NCBI RefSeq assembly: GCF_025195085.2
Contig: NZ_JANAVY020000005.1
Location: forward strand, 140,400 to 204,399
Direction of reading: 5' to 3'
DNA from: Vibrio intestinalis
Lineage (GTDB): Bacteria; Pseudomonadota; Gammaproteobacteria; Enterobacterales; Vibrionaceae
DNA length: 64,000 bases
Part shown: positions 28,151-38,469 of the stretch, one piece after another
How positions within the stretch are numbered: the stretch's first letter is position 1
How the letters are laid out: every line of letters starts with the position of its first letter
Notes under the pieces: model-generated
Database searches by the model: none
Told to the model about the DNA's origin: nothing
The model's input: only the letters and a program-made list of their open reading frames with translations
Made by a program: the position numbers and the translations under genes

Positions 28151-29149
28151 ATGGTAGATGTCGCTGTATTCAGTTCTAAATCTTACGATGAAGTTTCATT
28201 TAAAAGCAGTAACCAAGGTTATGGGTTTAATCTCCACTTTCATGATTTCCAATTAACTGAAAAGACCGCAAAAATGGCACAAGACTGCCAAGCCGTGTGT
28301 GCTTTCGTTAACGACGATCTATCGCGCCCTGTGCTTGAGCAACTGGCAAAGCAAGGTATCAAATTGATCGCAATGCGCTGCGCCGGTTTTGACCGTGTCG
28401 ATCTAGAAGCAGCCCAGCAGCTCGATATTCAAGTGGTGCGCGTACCAGCTTACTCACCTGAATCGGTCGCCGAGCATGCTGTCGGTATGATGATGTGTTT
28501 AAACCGCCGCTTTCACAAAGCGTATCAACGCACCCGCGATGCTAATTTCTCCCTTGATGGCCTTGTCGGCTTTAACTTCCATGGCAAAACCGTCGGTATC
28601 ATCGGCACCGGTAAAATCGGCATTGCGACCATGCGCATTCTTAAAGGTTTGGGTATGAACTTACTTTGCTTCGACCCTTACCAAAATCAAGCAGCACTCG
28701 ATATGGGCGCGGCCTATGTAACTAAAGAAGAGTTGTTTGAAAAAAGTGACGTCATCACGTTACATTGCCCGATGTCGAAAGAGAACTACCATCTACTCGA
28801 CGAAGCGGCGTTTGATCAAATGAAAGATGGCGTCATGATCGTCAATACCAGTCGCGGTGAATTGCTAGATTCTGCCGCCGCGATTGAAGCGCTCAAGCGA
28901 GGTCGAATTGGGGCATTAGGCTTAGATGTTTACCACAACGAACGTGATTTATTCTTCCAAGATAAATCTAACGATGTGATTGTCGATGACGTATTCCGCC
29001 GCCTGTCTGCTTGTCACAATGTATTATTTACAGGTCACCAAGCCTTTTTAACCACTGAGGCACTGGCGAATATTGCCGATACCACGCTTGGCAATATCAA
29101 CGCCACTCTAAAAAGCCAATTATCAGGTAATGAATTAATTCAATTCTAA
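28151..29149 (+). CDS. ldhA: Fermentative D-lactate dehydrogenase
   Basis: The 332-residue protein belongs to the D-isomer 2-hydroxyacid dehydrogenases. It has the NAD-binding loop GIIGTGKIG, the substrate Arg in NTSRGELLD, and the catalytic His in FTGHQAFLT. LIAMRCAGFDRVDL and VPAYSPESVAEHAVGMM match E. coli LdhA. It reduces pyruvate to D-lactate with NADH during fermentation. GAGG lies upstream of ATG 28151, and a strong terminator follows. Confidence 0.92.
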   Translation: MVDVAVFSSKSYDEVSFKSSNQGYGFNLHFHDFQLTEKTAKMAQDCQAVCAFVNDDLSRPVLEQLAKQGIKLIAMRCAGFDRVDLEAAQQLDIQVVRVPAYSPESVAEHAVGMMMCLNRRFHKAYQRTRDANFSLDGLVGFNFHGKTVGIIGTGKIGIATMRILKGLGMNLLCFDPYQNQAALDMGAAYVTKEELFEKSDVITLHCPMSKENYHLLDEAAFDQMKDGVMIVNTSRGELLDSAAAIEALKRGRIGALGLDVYHNERDLFFQDKSNDVIVDDVFRRLSACHNVLFTGHQAFLTTEALANIADTTLGNINATLKSQLSGNELIQF

Positions 29150-29163
29150 GCTTGGCCGAAAAG

Positions 29164-29194
29164 AAAAAGGCTCTCTTTACGAGAGCCTTTGTTA
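29164..29194. terminator. Bidirectional intrinsic terminator
   Basis: AAAAGGCTCTC and GAGAGCCTTT form a stem around TTTAC, between the convergent ldhA and Lon-like protease genes. Confidence 0.85.
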
Positions 29195-29208
29195 TTTGTG
29201 CGCTATTG

Positions 29209-31569
29209 CTATTTTCTCAGCGCGTTTAATTTCGCCTGCGCGATACCAAAAATAGTATCGATTGGGTAACTGCCTTCATCACTCGGTGTGCCGGCTGGCT
29301 TGCCCGTGAAGATTTCAATCGCCTCAGTTACATGGTCAATCGCCCAAATGTGGAACTCTTCTTTTTCGACCGCTTTTACGATATCTGGCCTTAACATCAG
29401 GTTGTGCATGTTCGAGCGCGGGATAATCACCCCTTGCGTGTTGTGGCGCCCTTTAATCACACACACATCGAAGAAGCCTTCGATTTTCTCGTTCACACCA
29501 CCAATCGGTTGCGACTCACCGAATTGGTTCATCGAGCCAGTAATGGCGATATCTTGTCGGTTCGGCTGCTTTGAAAACGCTGACACCACCGCGCAAAATT
29601 CGGCCATGCTAGCGCTGTCACCATCCACGCCACCGTAAGATTGCTCAAACGTAATGGTTGTTGTCAGTGGCACGCGCGCGGTTTTACCAAATACCGAAGA
29701 GAGATAAGCGGTAAGGATCATCACCCCTTTTGAGTGAATGCTGCCGCCAAGATCGACACTGCGCTCAATATCAATCACATCCCCTTCACCATAACAGGTA
29801 GTGGCAGTGATTCTATTAGGCGCACCAAACATGTACTCACTCGTACTCAGCACCGAGAGCGCATTAACTTGGCCAATTGCGTCACCCTGAGTATGAATAA
29901 GCGTTGTGCCGTTAATGAAACCCTCCATCACAGTATCTTTCAAGCGGCTTACGCGCAGCTCTTGATTGGCCAGCGCCTCTTCTACGTGAGAAGAGCGAAT
30001 CATATTAGCGTTAGCTTGGCGAGCGACGTAGTTAGACTCACGCAGTAGATTGGCAATATGGGCTGAATGGAGCGAGATTTTGTTTTGATCGCCAGCCAAT
30101 CGTGCACTGTGTTCGATGATGCGGCCGATGGCCTTTCTATCACAATGCAGCATACCGTTATCGTGTACTACGCTGGATATAAAGCGTGCGTAATGCAGCT
30201 CTGAATCCTCGGTGCGTTTCATTTCGTCTTCAAAATCGGCAGTCACACGGAATAGCTCGCTGAACTCCGGATCGTAATGTTGTAGCAATTGATAAGTGCG
30301 GTAATCGCCAAACAGGATGATTTTCACATCAAGCGGGATTGGCTCCGGATCAAGCGAGACAGCACCGGTTAACGTCAATTCTTTCTCTAATGAGGTAAAG
30401 CTAAGCTGACGAGAGCGAAGCGCACGCTTGAGACCATCCCAAACGTATGGCTGTTCGAGTACCTTCTGCGCATCCATCAAGAGTACGCCACCATTGGCTT
30501 TATGCAGGCTACCCGCACGAATCAAAGAGAAATCAGTAAACACAGTACCTTTGAAGGTCGCGGTTTCTATGTATCCGAACAAGCTGTGATAGTTCGGATT
30601 TTCTTCAACCACAACTGGGAATTCACACACAGGTCGATTAACCAACACGTTTACTTTGTAACGGCGCGGCAGTTTTTTATCTAACGACGCCGCCGCTATT
30701 TCGGACTGTTCATTACCTTGCTCTAAGAAGATGTCAGCGTTGTCGACAATGTCTTTTTGCAGTTCGGTTAAGTACTGCTTAATGTCAGGGTACTGAGCGT
30801 AATCCAATTTCAGCTGCTTAATGAAATGAGCAACCACATCCAGTGTGACATCATCGTTTAACTTTTTGATCTTCTCGCTGTAAGACTCTTCCCATTCCGT
30901 CAGCTCACGCACCATATCGCGCAGCTGTACTTCTAGCGCATCAATGGTGTCACTAAAGCGAGCTTGTTCTTTGTCACTCAACTCGTCGAACGACTCTTCA
31001 GTGTGTAGTTCTTCACCATTCATGGCGACAAACTGATAGTCACCTTGCGATGTGACGGTCAGGCTAATATCCTGCTTTTTCGCCTCTTTACTGATCGACT
31101 CCAGCGCAATCTGCTGCTTTTGCGCTAGCTGGTTTTTCAGTTTATCAGCACGGGTAAAGTAGAGCTCATTATCAAACGCCAGTGGCATCGCCACCACCAG
31201 CTTTGCGATCATCTTTTCAATATCTTGTTTGAGTCGACTGCCGACCCCGCAAGGTAATTTGAGCACTCGTGGGGTTCGCGTATCTTCAAAGTTCGCAACA
31301 TAACACCAATCAAACAAGCCATCGGTATCGTGCTTATGGCGGTTGAGATAGCGCAGCACCATGGTGCGCTTGCCTAAGCCATTTTGACCAATGGCATAGA
31401 TGTTATACCCCTTCTCCTTAATCGACATCGCAAATTCAACTGCTTTTTGCGCCCGCTCTTGACCAACAATTTCATCAATCGGCGGCAGTTCTTTGGTCGA
31501 TTTGCTTGGCAACTTATCAAGCTGCGTCTCTTGATAGAGTTGACTTGCCTGTAGCCTCTGAATCGTCAT
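29209..31569 (-). CDS. Lon-like AAA+ protease (YcbZ/LonB-type)
   Basis: ATG 31569 sits seven bases after AAGGA and gives 786 residues; TTG 31587 and ATG 31575 are poorer choices. An atypical Walker A (GQNGLGKRT) and Walker B-like GGVLLMDAQ mark the AAA+ module, which contains a long helical insertion. The C-terminal S16 domain has the Ser-Lys dyad in GDSASMAEF and GGVNEKIEGFF. It resembles E. coli YcbZ, whose role is poorly known. No transmembrane span is evident, so it is probably a soluble ATP-dependent peptidase. Confidence 0.88.
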   Translation of the reverse strand: MTIQRLQASQLYQETQLDKLPSKSTKELPPIDEIVGQERAQKAVEFAMSIKEKGYNIYAIGQNGLGKRTMVLRYLNRHKHDTDGLFDWCYVANFEDTRTPRVLKLPCGVGSRLKQDIEKMIAKLVVAMPLAFDNELYFTRADKLKNQLAQKQQIALESISKEAKKQDISLTVTSQGDYQFVAMNGEELHTEESFDELSDKEQARFSDTIDALEVQLRDMVRELTEWEESYSEKIKKLNDDVTLDVVAHFIKQLKLDYAQYPDIKQYLTELQKDIVDNADIFLEQGNEQSEIAAASLDKKLPRRYKVNVLVNRPVCEFPVVVEENPNYHSLFGYIETATFKGTVFTDFSLIRAGSLHKANGGVLLMDAQKVLEQPYVWDGLKRALRSRQLSFTSLEKELTLTGAVSLDPEPIPLDVKIILFGDYRTYQLLQHYDPEFSELFRVTADFEDEMKRTEDSELHYARFISSVVHDNGMLHCDRKAIGRIIEHSARLAGDQNKISLHSAHIANLLRESNYVARQANANMIRSSHVEEALANQELRVSRLKDTVMEGFINGTTLIHTQGDAIGQVNALSVLSTSEYMFGAPNRITATTCYGEGDVIDIERSVDLGGSIHSKGVMILTAYLSSVFGKTARVPLTTTITFEQSYGGVDGDSASMAEFCAVVSAFSKQPNRQDIAITGSMNQFGESQPIGGVNEKIEGFFDVCVIKGRHNTQGVIIPRSNMHNLMLRPDIVKAVEKEEFHIWAIDHVTEAIEIFTGKPAGTPSDEGSYPIDTIFGIAQAKLNALRK

Positions 31570-31819
31570 TGTCATGTCCTTATTCAAACCTTGATAATAT
31601 TAGATTAGACGAATTCCATTTACATTTTAGTGACTTACACCGAAATCGCGCTCAACCGCTCAAATAACCACCAATTTCAAACAAAAACAACTCAAAATGA
31701 TAATTATTTGCATCCGTTAGTGAATTGCATTTTAATATATGCCCAAGTAGGCCTCAGAGCAGCACGATTAATTCATCGGCTCTTTGGCAAAAGGATATAA
31801 ATTCAAGGAGTAAGCTCAA

Positions 31820-32314
31820 ATGGATCTACAGCAATGCTGGACTCATTACTTAAAAGCTGAGCAGTTACTAGAACAAGGCCATTGGCCTGAAGCCCACTAC
31901 CTTTTCGAGCAAGTGCTGTCTCATATGCCTGAGCATGTTCACCAAGCCTTGAACAATAAAGAAACCAAGCCTTGCCAGTTCTCCTGTTTGGTGACTGGCA
32001 TCCGCGACGCTTCTGTTTCGCAGTCACAGATACTCAACCGCATGGGCCAGCATCAGGCCGCGTTTGAAACTTTGAATCAAACCTACGCACTGCTGCAATT
32101 TATATCTATCGAGCCATCAGATTTGGTTCGCACTACTGACCATATTCTTAGAAAACATAGTGAAGACTTGCTACGCCACATGGGAGCATTTTGTTCTGCG
32201 CAGCGTAACGCCCAATGGATGTTGGAATTTGAACAAGTGCAAAAAGCGCATCACCACTTTGATGCATTGAAATACCAAGGTAGCGTTCACGATCATTCAC
32301 AAGTGATTAATTGA
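31820..32314 (+). CDS. Hypothetical helical (TPR-like) protein
   Basis: The 164-residue protein is mostly helical; YLKAEQLLEQGHWPEAHYLFEQVL looks like a TPR unit, and QILNRMGQHQAAFETLNQTY may be a second one. Its start is preceded by AAGGAG. It lies 12 bases upstream of the fused ABC ATPase gene in the same direction, so the two are probably co-transcribed. I do not recognise a named family. Confidence 0.7.
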   Translation: MDLQQCWTHYLKAEQLLEQGHWPEAHYLFEQVLSHMPEHVHQALNNKETKPCQFSCLVTGIRDASVSQSQILNRMGQHQAAFETLNQTYALLQFISIEPSDLVRTTDHILRKHSEDLLRHMGAFCSAQRNAQWMLEFEQVQKAHHHFDALKYQGSVHDHSQVIN

Positions 32315-32326
32315 TAAGGAAGTACA

Positions 32327-33952
32327 ATGTCACACACACCAATTCTTACCGTTCGTAATCTGTCTGTCAGTTTTACCACCAACGATGGCATTGTCGATGC
32401 CGTTAAAAACGTTAACTTTGATCTTTTCAAAGGCGAAACACTGGCGATTGTAGGCGAATCAGGCAGTGGTAAATCGGTATCTACCAACGCATTGATGCGT
32501 TTGCTACCGGGTAATGCCATCGTTCACCCTGAGTCCACTATTCAATTTGAAGGTAACGAAATTACATCGCTGCCAGAAAAGGCGATGCAGTCAATTCGTG
32601 GCGACCGCATTGGTATGATTTTCCAAGAGCCGATGACATCACTAAACCCATATATGCGCGTTGGCATTCAAGTCGCCGAAGCGATCATGTGTCATCGCTC
32701 GGTGAACTCTCGCCAAGCGAAACAAAAAGTGATTGAGCTGTTTAACCTAGTGCACCTGCCAAACCCAGAAACAGCCTACACGAAATACCCTCATGAATTC
32801 TCTGGCGGCCAGTTGCAACGTATCATGATTGCGATGGCGCTTATCAATGAGCCCGACATTCTGATTGCAGATGAGCCCACTACCGCATTGGATGTGACAG
32901 TACAAGCCGAAGTGTTGAACCTGATTAAAGAGATCCAAGCCAAAATGGGCATGGCAATCTTGTTTATTACCCATGACCTTGGCGTAGTAAAACACTTTGC
33001 TGATCGCGTTATCGTAATGTGTAAAGGTGATGTGGTGGAAGAAGGTGAATGCCAAGCGCTGTTTGCCGACCCACAACACGAATACACTCAAATGCTGATT
33101 AACTCCATCCCGAAAGGTGGCAAAGACCCAATTGATGCCAGCGCTGCCCCACTGCTTAAAGCAGAAGATATTCGAGTTAAATTCCTCATCAAGCAGAAGT
33201 TCATCCAAAGCCAGAACGAATATTTTGAAGCGGTTAAAGGCATTTCACTGGAACTAAAACAAGGTGAAACCTTAGGGATTGTTGGTGAATCAGGTTCAGG
33301 TAAATCAACGCTTGGACGTGCTTTAATTGGCCTGCTACCAAGCACGGGTAAAATTGAATACAAAGGCCGTGATATTGCATCGTTGAGCAACAAAGAAAAG
33401 TTCGAGCTTAAGAAAGACGTACAGATGGTTTTCCAAGACCCTTACGGCTCTCTTTCACCGCGTATGACCATTGGTGACATCATCACTGAGCCTTTGACCG
33501 TCCACCAGCCGAGTTTATCTCGTAGTGAACGTATGCAGCGCGCGCGCACAGCATTGGAAGAAGTACGCCTAGACCCGCATTCTATCAACCGCTACCCACA
33601 TGAATTCTCTGGTGGCCAACGTCAGCGTATCGCGATTGCCCGTGCATTAATCCTAGAGCCTTCGTTTATCTTACTTGATGAGCCAACATCTGCGCTTGAC
33701 CGCTCGGTTCAGCTAACCGTTATCGACCTTCTCAAGGACATTCAGAAGAAACATAACATTGGCTTCCTGTTTATCAGCCACGATTTAAGCGTGGTGAAAG
33801 CGTTGTCAGACCGTGTACTGGTAATGCAAAAAGGTGAGGTGATGGAGCAAGGCACAGCAGAAGAGATCTTCCACGATGCTCAAAATGATTACACCAAGAA
33901 GCTGATCGAAGCGTCATTTGACTTAGATGAAGAAGAAATCGCGGTCGCTTAA
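32327..33952 (+). CDS. Orphan fused peptide-type ABC ATPase
   Basis: The 541-residue protein has two oligopeptide-type ATPase modules like YejF: Walker A GESGSGKS twice, signatures FSGGQLQRI and FSGGQRQRI, Walker B LIADEP and ILLDEP. Between them lies the linker KFLIKQKFIQSQNEYFEAV. No permease or binding-protein gene adjoins it; only a small TPR-like gene precedes it. It may work with permeases encoded elsewhere. It is divergent enough from yejF (21132) not to be a recent duplicate. Confidence 0.85.
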   Translation: MSHTPILTVRNLSVSFTTNDGIVDAVKNVNFDLFKGETLAIVGESGSGKSVSTNALMRLLPGNAIVHPESTIQFEGNEITSLPEKAMQSIRGDRIGMIFQEPMTSLNPYMRVGIQVAEAIMCHRSVNSRQAKQKVIELFNLVHLPNPETAYTKYPHEFSGGQLQRIMIAMALINEPDILIADEPTTALDVTVQAEVLNLIKEIQAKMGMAILFITHDLGVVKHFADRVIVMCKGDVVEEGECQALFADPQHEYTQMLINSIPKGGKDPIDASAAPLLKAEDIRVKFLIKQKFIQSQNEYFEAVKGISLELKQGETLGIVGESGSGKSTLGRALIGLLPSTGKIEYKGRDIASLSNKEKFELKKDVQMVFQDPYGSLSPRMTIGDIITEPLTVHQPSLSRSERMQRARTALEEVRLDPHSINRYPHEFSGGQRQRIAIARALILEPSFILLDEPTSALDRSVQLTVIDLLKDIQKKHNIGFLFISHDLSVVKALSDRVLVMQKGEVMEQGTAEEIFHDAQNDYTKKLIEASFDLDEEEIAVA

Positions 33953-33979
33953 TCTAGCGGAATAGATAGGTAATCGAAA

Positions 33980-34014
33980 CAAACGCCCAACGATATTCGT
34001 TGGGCGTTTTTCTT
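33980..34014. terminator. Intrinsic terminator
   Basis: AAACGCCCAACGA and TCGTTGGGCGTTT form a long stem followed by TTCTTTT on the plus strand, ending the ABC ATPase transcript. Confidence 0.9.
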
Positions 34015-34039
34015 TTCATAAAGTAGATAGCAAACTAGA

Positions 34040-34939
34040 TTAAAAGCAGTGTGCGATTTCTAAATAACGCGTTTTAATATGCTCTATCAGCATTTTGACT
34101 TTTTTAGGCGGCTGACGGGTAAAAGGATAAACCGCATAAATCCCTAAGCGCTTACCCACTTGCTCTGGAAACAAATCAACCAGCGATCCCGCGTTAATAT
34201 CTTCGTAAACCAAGCAGCGAGGCATATACGCAATACCAAACCCGCCCAGTGCGGCTTTACGCAGCGCCGTGGCGTTGTCAGTGGAGAACGAGCCACTAAC
34301 ACGCACTATGTAGTTCTTCTTAGGCCCTTTAAATTCCCAATCACTGGCGCCTGTGGTTTGGTAAGCGTATTGCAGGCAGTTGTGCTGAGTTAAATCATCG
34401 GGCTTTAACGGCCGGCCATAGCGCTTCACATACTCTGGAGAAGCACACACCACCCATTGTGAATCTAATATATGCCGTGCTATCAAGCTGGAGTCTTCTA
34501 AATACCCAGTGCGAATAACCAGATCGTATCCGCCATCAACCAAATCAACAAAGCGATTATCCAGTGACATATCGATGGTTAACCCCGGATGAAGTGAGCA
34601 AAACTCCGCCACAGCATGAGCAAGCACAAGGTCACCAGAGATGGTTGGCACCGACATTTTGATGTGTCCGGTGACTTTCTCACCAAAGCCTGAAACTGAG
34701 TCCATAGCCTCTTGAGTGGCCTGCTTCACACTTTTTGCACCTTGTAACAACGCCCGTCCGGCCTCGGTTAAGGTTAATTTACGTGTGGTTCGATACAGTA
34801 ATTGCACACCTGCTTGTTCTTCTAAGCGGGCGATTCTTTTGCTAACTACCGAATTTGTAAGGTTATTTTGCTCAGCCACCTTACTAAAACTGCCTAACTC
34901 AAACACCTGAGAGAAGAGGATTAAATCATCTGCACGCAT
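34040..34939 (-). CDS. LysR-family transcriptional regulator
   Basis: The 299-residue protein has the N-terminal LysR helix-turn-helix (LILFSQVFELGSFSKVAEQ, then VSKRIARLEEQAGVQLLYRT) and a substrate-binding domain with MSVPTISGDLVLAHAV and a typical C-terminal PFTRQPPKKVKMLIEH. It is divergent from the L-lactate permease gene with a 158-base spacer, so it may regulate that gene. The effector, possibly lactate, is inferred from position only. Confidence 0.85.
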   Translation of the reverse strand: MRADDLILFSQVFELGSFSKVAEQNNLTNSVVSKRIARLEEQAGVQLLYRTTRKLTLTEAGRALLQGAKSVKQATQEAMDSVSGFGEKVTGHIKMSVPTISGDLVLAHAVAEFCSLHPGLTIDMSLDNRFVDLVDGGYDLVIRTGYLEDSSLIARHILDSQWVVCASPEYVKRYGRPLKPDDLTQHNCLQYAYQTTGASDWEFKGPKKNYIVRVSGSFSTDNATALRKAALGGFGIAYMPRCLVYEDINAGSLVDLFPEQVGKRLGIYAVYPFTRQPPKKVKMLIEHIKTRYLEIAHCF

Positions 34940-35097
34940 TTCATTATGCCATTTTAGGAATCAATCATTTTCATTATCTCCCTATATAAACAAAAAATAA
35001 AGCGTAAGATTCACATCGAATTAACAGATAAATCACAATTACTCCAATAAAAATATAAGTCAGCTCTAACCCTATTCAGCCTGAACGAGGAAGTTCC

Positions 35098-36789
35098 ATG
35101 AATGAAACCCTACTTGCCTTAGTTGCATTCTCACCCATCGTGGTCGCAGCTATCTTACTGGTTGGTCTTAACTGGCCAGCGAAGAAAGCGATGCCGATTG
35201 CTTTTGGTTTAACCGTTGTTATTGCCCTACTATTTTGGGATATGTCTGTCACTCGCGTAGTGGCGTCAGTATTCCAAGGTTTAGGCATTACCCTTTCCGT
35301 CTTATGGATTGTGTTTGGCGCTATCTTTTTACTTAACACTCTCAAACACACGGGTGCCATTACTACGATTAGAAACGGCTTCACAGATATTTCCGCAGAC
35401 CGCCGCGTGCAAGCGATCATCATTGCTTGGTGTTTTGGCTCATTCATTGAAGGTGCATCCGGTTTTGGTACGCCTGCCGCCATCGCTGCGCCACTGCTCG
35501 TCGCGATTGGCTTTCCGGCTTTAGCCGCGGTTCTTATGGGCATGATGATTCAGTCAACACCAGTATCATTTGGCGCGGTAGGCACACCGATTATCGTTGG
35601 TGTGAACAAAGGCCTAGATACTCATATGATTGGCGAGCAATTACTGGCTAATGGCTCTAGCTGGGAAGTTTACCTACAGCAAATCACATCAAGTGTGGCG
35701 TTAATCCACGCAACAGTAGGTACGCTCATTCCAGTTCTTATGGCGATGATGCTTACGCGCTTCTTCGGCAAGAACAAAAGCTGGAGTGAAGGCTTAGATA
35801 TTCTGCCATTCGCCCTTTTTGCTGGTGTCTCTTTCACTGTACCGTATGCGCTTACAGGCGTGTTCTTGGGTGCAGAGTTCCCATCACTGATTGGTGGTCT
35901 GGTGGGGCTGACGATTGTTGTTACTGCTGCGAAAAAAGGCTTCTTAGTGCCTAAGAGCCAATGGGATTTTGAAGCGGAAGACAAATGGCCAGCAGAGTGG
36001 CTAGGCTCACTGAAAATTGAACTCAATGAGACCAAAGATAAACCAATGAGCCTTGCGCTAGCATGGGCACCATATGTACTGCTGGCAGTGGTATTGGTTG
36101 CGAGCCGCGTGAGTGCAGAATTCAAAGGTCTACTGAAGAGCGTTAGCTTATCGTTTAGTAACATCTTAGGTGAAGTGGGTATTAGCACTGCCATTCAACC
36201 GCTATACCTACCGGGTGGTATCTTAGTCTTTGTTGCCTTAGTTGCTGTGCTGCTGCAAGCAAAAAGCATTAAACCTTTAGGTACCGCGTTCGCTGAATCA
36301 AGCAAAACGCTCATTGGCGCAGGTTTTGTACTGCTGTTTACCATCCCTATGGTACGTATCTTTATTAACTCAGGGGTTAACGCTGCCGATCTTGCTAGCA
36401 TGCCAGTCACCACTGCGAACTTCGCTGCTGGCCTAGTAGGTAGTGCATTCCCATCATTGAGTGCAACCGTCGGCGCACTAGGGGCATTCATTGCAGGTTC
36501 AAACACGGTATCGAACATGATGTTCAGCCAGTTCCAATTTGAAGTCGCGCAAACCTTATCTATTTCAAGTGTGATTGTTGTTGCATTGCAGGCTGTTGGT
36601 GCAGCGGCAGGTAATATGGTTGCCATCCACAACGTGGTTGCGGCATCGGCTACTGTTGGTCTATTGGGCCGTGAAGGCGCAACACTAAGAAAGACTGTTA
36701 TACCAACGTTCTACTACCTTGTGATGACCGGTATCATTGGCCTTGTTGTCATTTACGGTTACCAGTTTACTGACGCACTAATGAAGTAA
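35098..36789 (+). CDS. lldP: L-lactate permease (LctP/LldP family)
   Basis: The 563-residue protein has about 13-14 hydrophobic segments and LctP blocks: [49 protein letters not shown] and [19 protein letters not shown]. It is an inner-membrane proton symporter for lactate or glycolate. GAGGAAGTTCC precedes ATG 35098. No lactate dehydrogenase gene follows. The symbol is a family assignment. Confidence 0.85.
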   Translation: MNETLLALVAFSPIVVAAILLVGLNWPAKKAMPIAFGLTVVIALLFWDMSVTRVVASVFQGLGITLSVLWIVFGAIFLLNTLKHTGAITTIRNGFTDISADRRVQAIIIAWCFGSFIEGASGFGTPAAIAAPLLVAIGFPALAAVLMGMMIQSTPVSFGAVGTPIIVGVNKGLDTHMIGEQLLANGSSWEVYLQQITSSVALIHATVGTLIPVLMAMMLTRFFGKNKSWSEGLDILPFALFAGVSFTVPYALTGVFLGAEFPSLIGGLVGLTIVVTAAKKGFLVPKSQWDFEAEDKWPAEWLGSLKIELNETKDKPMSLALAWAPYVLLAVVLVASRVSAEFKGLLKSVSLSFSNILGEVGISTAIQPLYLPGGILVFVALVAVLLQAKSIKPLGTAFAESSKTLIGAGFVLLFTIPMVRIFINSGVNAADLASMPVTTANFAAGLVGSAFPSLSATVGALGAFIAGSNTVSNMMFSQFQFEVAQTLSISSVIVVALQAVGAAAGNMVAIHNVVAASATVGLLGREGATLRKTVIPTFYYLVMTGIIGLVVIYGYQFTDALMK

Positions 36790-37053
36790 TACGACTCAGG
36801 AGCTGCGCTACTCCCTCGTTGGCGTGGCTCCGCCCTTATCCCCTCATAACTCTTGGTGTTGATGTCCATTTAATCCGACAAGATCCGCTTATGTGCCCTA
36901 CCACACTAGCTACCCCATCGGATATCAACACCAATTTTCTCCTTTATATTTCGCCGTTCTGTGCTGTTGAATCCATTGTTTTCATCATTACCGTTTACAT
37001 TCCCGTAAAATTATCGTTACTATGAGGCTAAGGATCATTCTAGAGATAGCGGT

Positions 37054-37716
37054 ATGAAACATGTTCCGAAGCAAGGCTTTACCTTAATAGAATTAATAGT
37101 AGTCATCGTAATACTAGGCGTTATTGCGGTGGTCGCTGTGCCGCGCTTTTTAAACTACAGCCAAGAAGCTGAAACCGCGAAAGTCGCTACACTGTTTGAA
37201 AACTTTGCAACCTCTGTAAACATTTACCAAGCTACCTGTTACGCGCGTGGTGGCGATGCGGAATCTGGTAAGCACGACAACTCTAATCCCTTTGACATTG
37301 AAGGCATCAAGTCTAATTTCTCTGGCACTTGCTACCCCGCAAGAAAGAACTCACGCAACATCAATAACCCCAATAACTGTTTTGCGACCTTTGCTACCAT
37401 GGTTAACTCTAGCCATTACGACGATCACCCAAGGTTTAGCAGCACCAACCCGCAACAAGGCGGTGAAAACGCCAATCGCGTGAGTTATGACGACTTACTA
37501 ATCGCCAAACAAAACGGCTTTAAAGTGTTCATACATCAAAGATTCAGATACCACTCTTACTGCCACTTTTACAGCCTTGAAGGTGACCTTAGCCAAGCGC
37601 CTTTCATTCTTTACAATGCAGTAGATGGCGAAATGGTTTCTGGCATCACTGACCTCAGCCAAGATTTAAACTGGAGTGATGAAATCACTAAGTATTCTCA
37701 AGCCACTCAACCTTAA
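37054..37716 (+). CDS. Type IV prepilin-like protein (MSHA/pseudopilin type)
   Basis: The 220-residue protein starts MKHVPKQGFTLIELIVVIVI, a class III prepilin signal with cleavage after G8, methylated F1 and the conserved Glu5, followed by the hydrophobic alpha helix. Cysteines at CYARGG, GTCYPAR, NNCF and SYCHF may form disulfides. No assembly genes (ATPase, platform) are nearby, so it must use machinery encoded elsewhere. It could be a minor pilin or an orphan pseudopilin. Confidence 0.8.
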   Translation: MKHVPKQGFTLIELIVVIVILGVIAVVAVPRFLNYSQEAETAKVATLFENFATSVNIYQATCYARGGDAESGKHDNSNPFDIEGIKSNFSGTCYPARKNSRNINNPNNCFATFATMVNSSHYDDHPRFSSTNPQQGGENANRVSYDDLLIAKQNGFKVFIHQRFRYHSYCHFYSLEGDLSQAPFILYNAVDGEMVSGITDLSQDLNWSDEITKYSQATQP

Positions 37717-37796
37717 ATTTGCGTTATTGAACAACGTTTTTTACTGCCTGTTCTGGCATGATTTATTCAAGCGTGTTTATCTGAGAGTTGTTGTAA

Positions 37797-38417
37797 ATGA
37801 AAATCGTCATCCTGCATGGGCTCTATATGCATGGCCTCGTCATGCAGCCATTAAGCCATAAATTAAGAAAGTTCGGTTTTGATACTCAAGTAATCACCTA
37901 CAACACTGTGGCGATAGAACAAGAGAAAGTTTTCGCCCGTATCGATAATGCCTTGTCAGATTCTCAAACCAATATTTTAGTCGGCCACAGTTTAGGTGGG
38001 CTTATCATTAAGAAATACCTCACTTCACGCCGTCCTTCTCTGCAACAAATCAGTCATGTGGTGACCATCGGCTCCCCTATCAAAGGCGCTTCGATTGTTA
38101 ATCGTATTCGTGATTTAGGTATGGACGCCATCTTAGGCAACTCTCCTGAGCATGGCCTCAATATGCATGACGACGTCTGGGAGTTTGAGCAAAAGCTAGG
38201 CAGTATTGCGGGCACTCTTCCCCTTGGTGCAAGAGCACTTCTGATGATGGATAACTCCATTATGTCGGATGGAACCGTCACCGTTGAAGAGACGAAAATC
38301 GAAGGGATGACGGATCATATTCAAATCCCAAGCACGCACACCAGCATGATTTACAGCTCATACGTGCCAAAGCAAATTAAACATTTCAGCGAGCATAACT
38401 TGTTCTCTCACTCCTAA
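37797..38417 (+). CDS. Alpha/beta hydrolase (lipase/esterase-like)
   Basis: The 206-residue protein starts MKIVILHGLYMHGLVMQPLS, an oxyanion-hole HG motif of alpha/beta hydrolases. The nucleophile elbow is GHSLGG and a C-terminal HTSMIYS may supply the catalytic His. No signal peptide is seen. It resembles short PGAP1/LipA-like hydrolases; the substrate is unknown. It ends 12 bases before a terminator shared with the M16 peptidase gene. Confidence 0.8.
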   Translation: MKIVILHGLYMHGLVMQPLSHKLRKFGFDTQVITYNTVAIEQEKVFARIDNALSDSQTNILVGHSLGGLIIKKYLTSRRPSLQQISHVVTIGSPIKGASIVNRIRDLGMDAILGNSPEHGLNMHDDVWEFEQKLGSIAGTLPLGARALLMMDNSIMSDGTVTVEETKIEGMTDHIQIPSTHTSMIYSSYVPKQIKHFSEHNLFSHS

Positions 38418-38421
38418 TAAA

Positions 38422-38450
38422 AACGCCTCGTTTAAACGAGGCGCTTTTGT
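38422..38450. terminator. Bidirectional intrinsic terminator
   Basis: AAAACGCCTCGTTT and AAACGAGGCGCTTTT form a stem between convergent genes. Confidence 0.88.
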
Positions 38451-38469
38451 CTTAACACGATGACTATCG

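Noticed and set aside
36790..37053. ORF 36819-37025 after lldP
   Set aside because: No ribosome site, no recognisable protein, and low-quality composition; probably intergenic.
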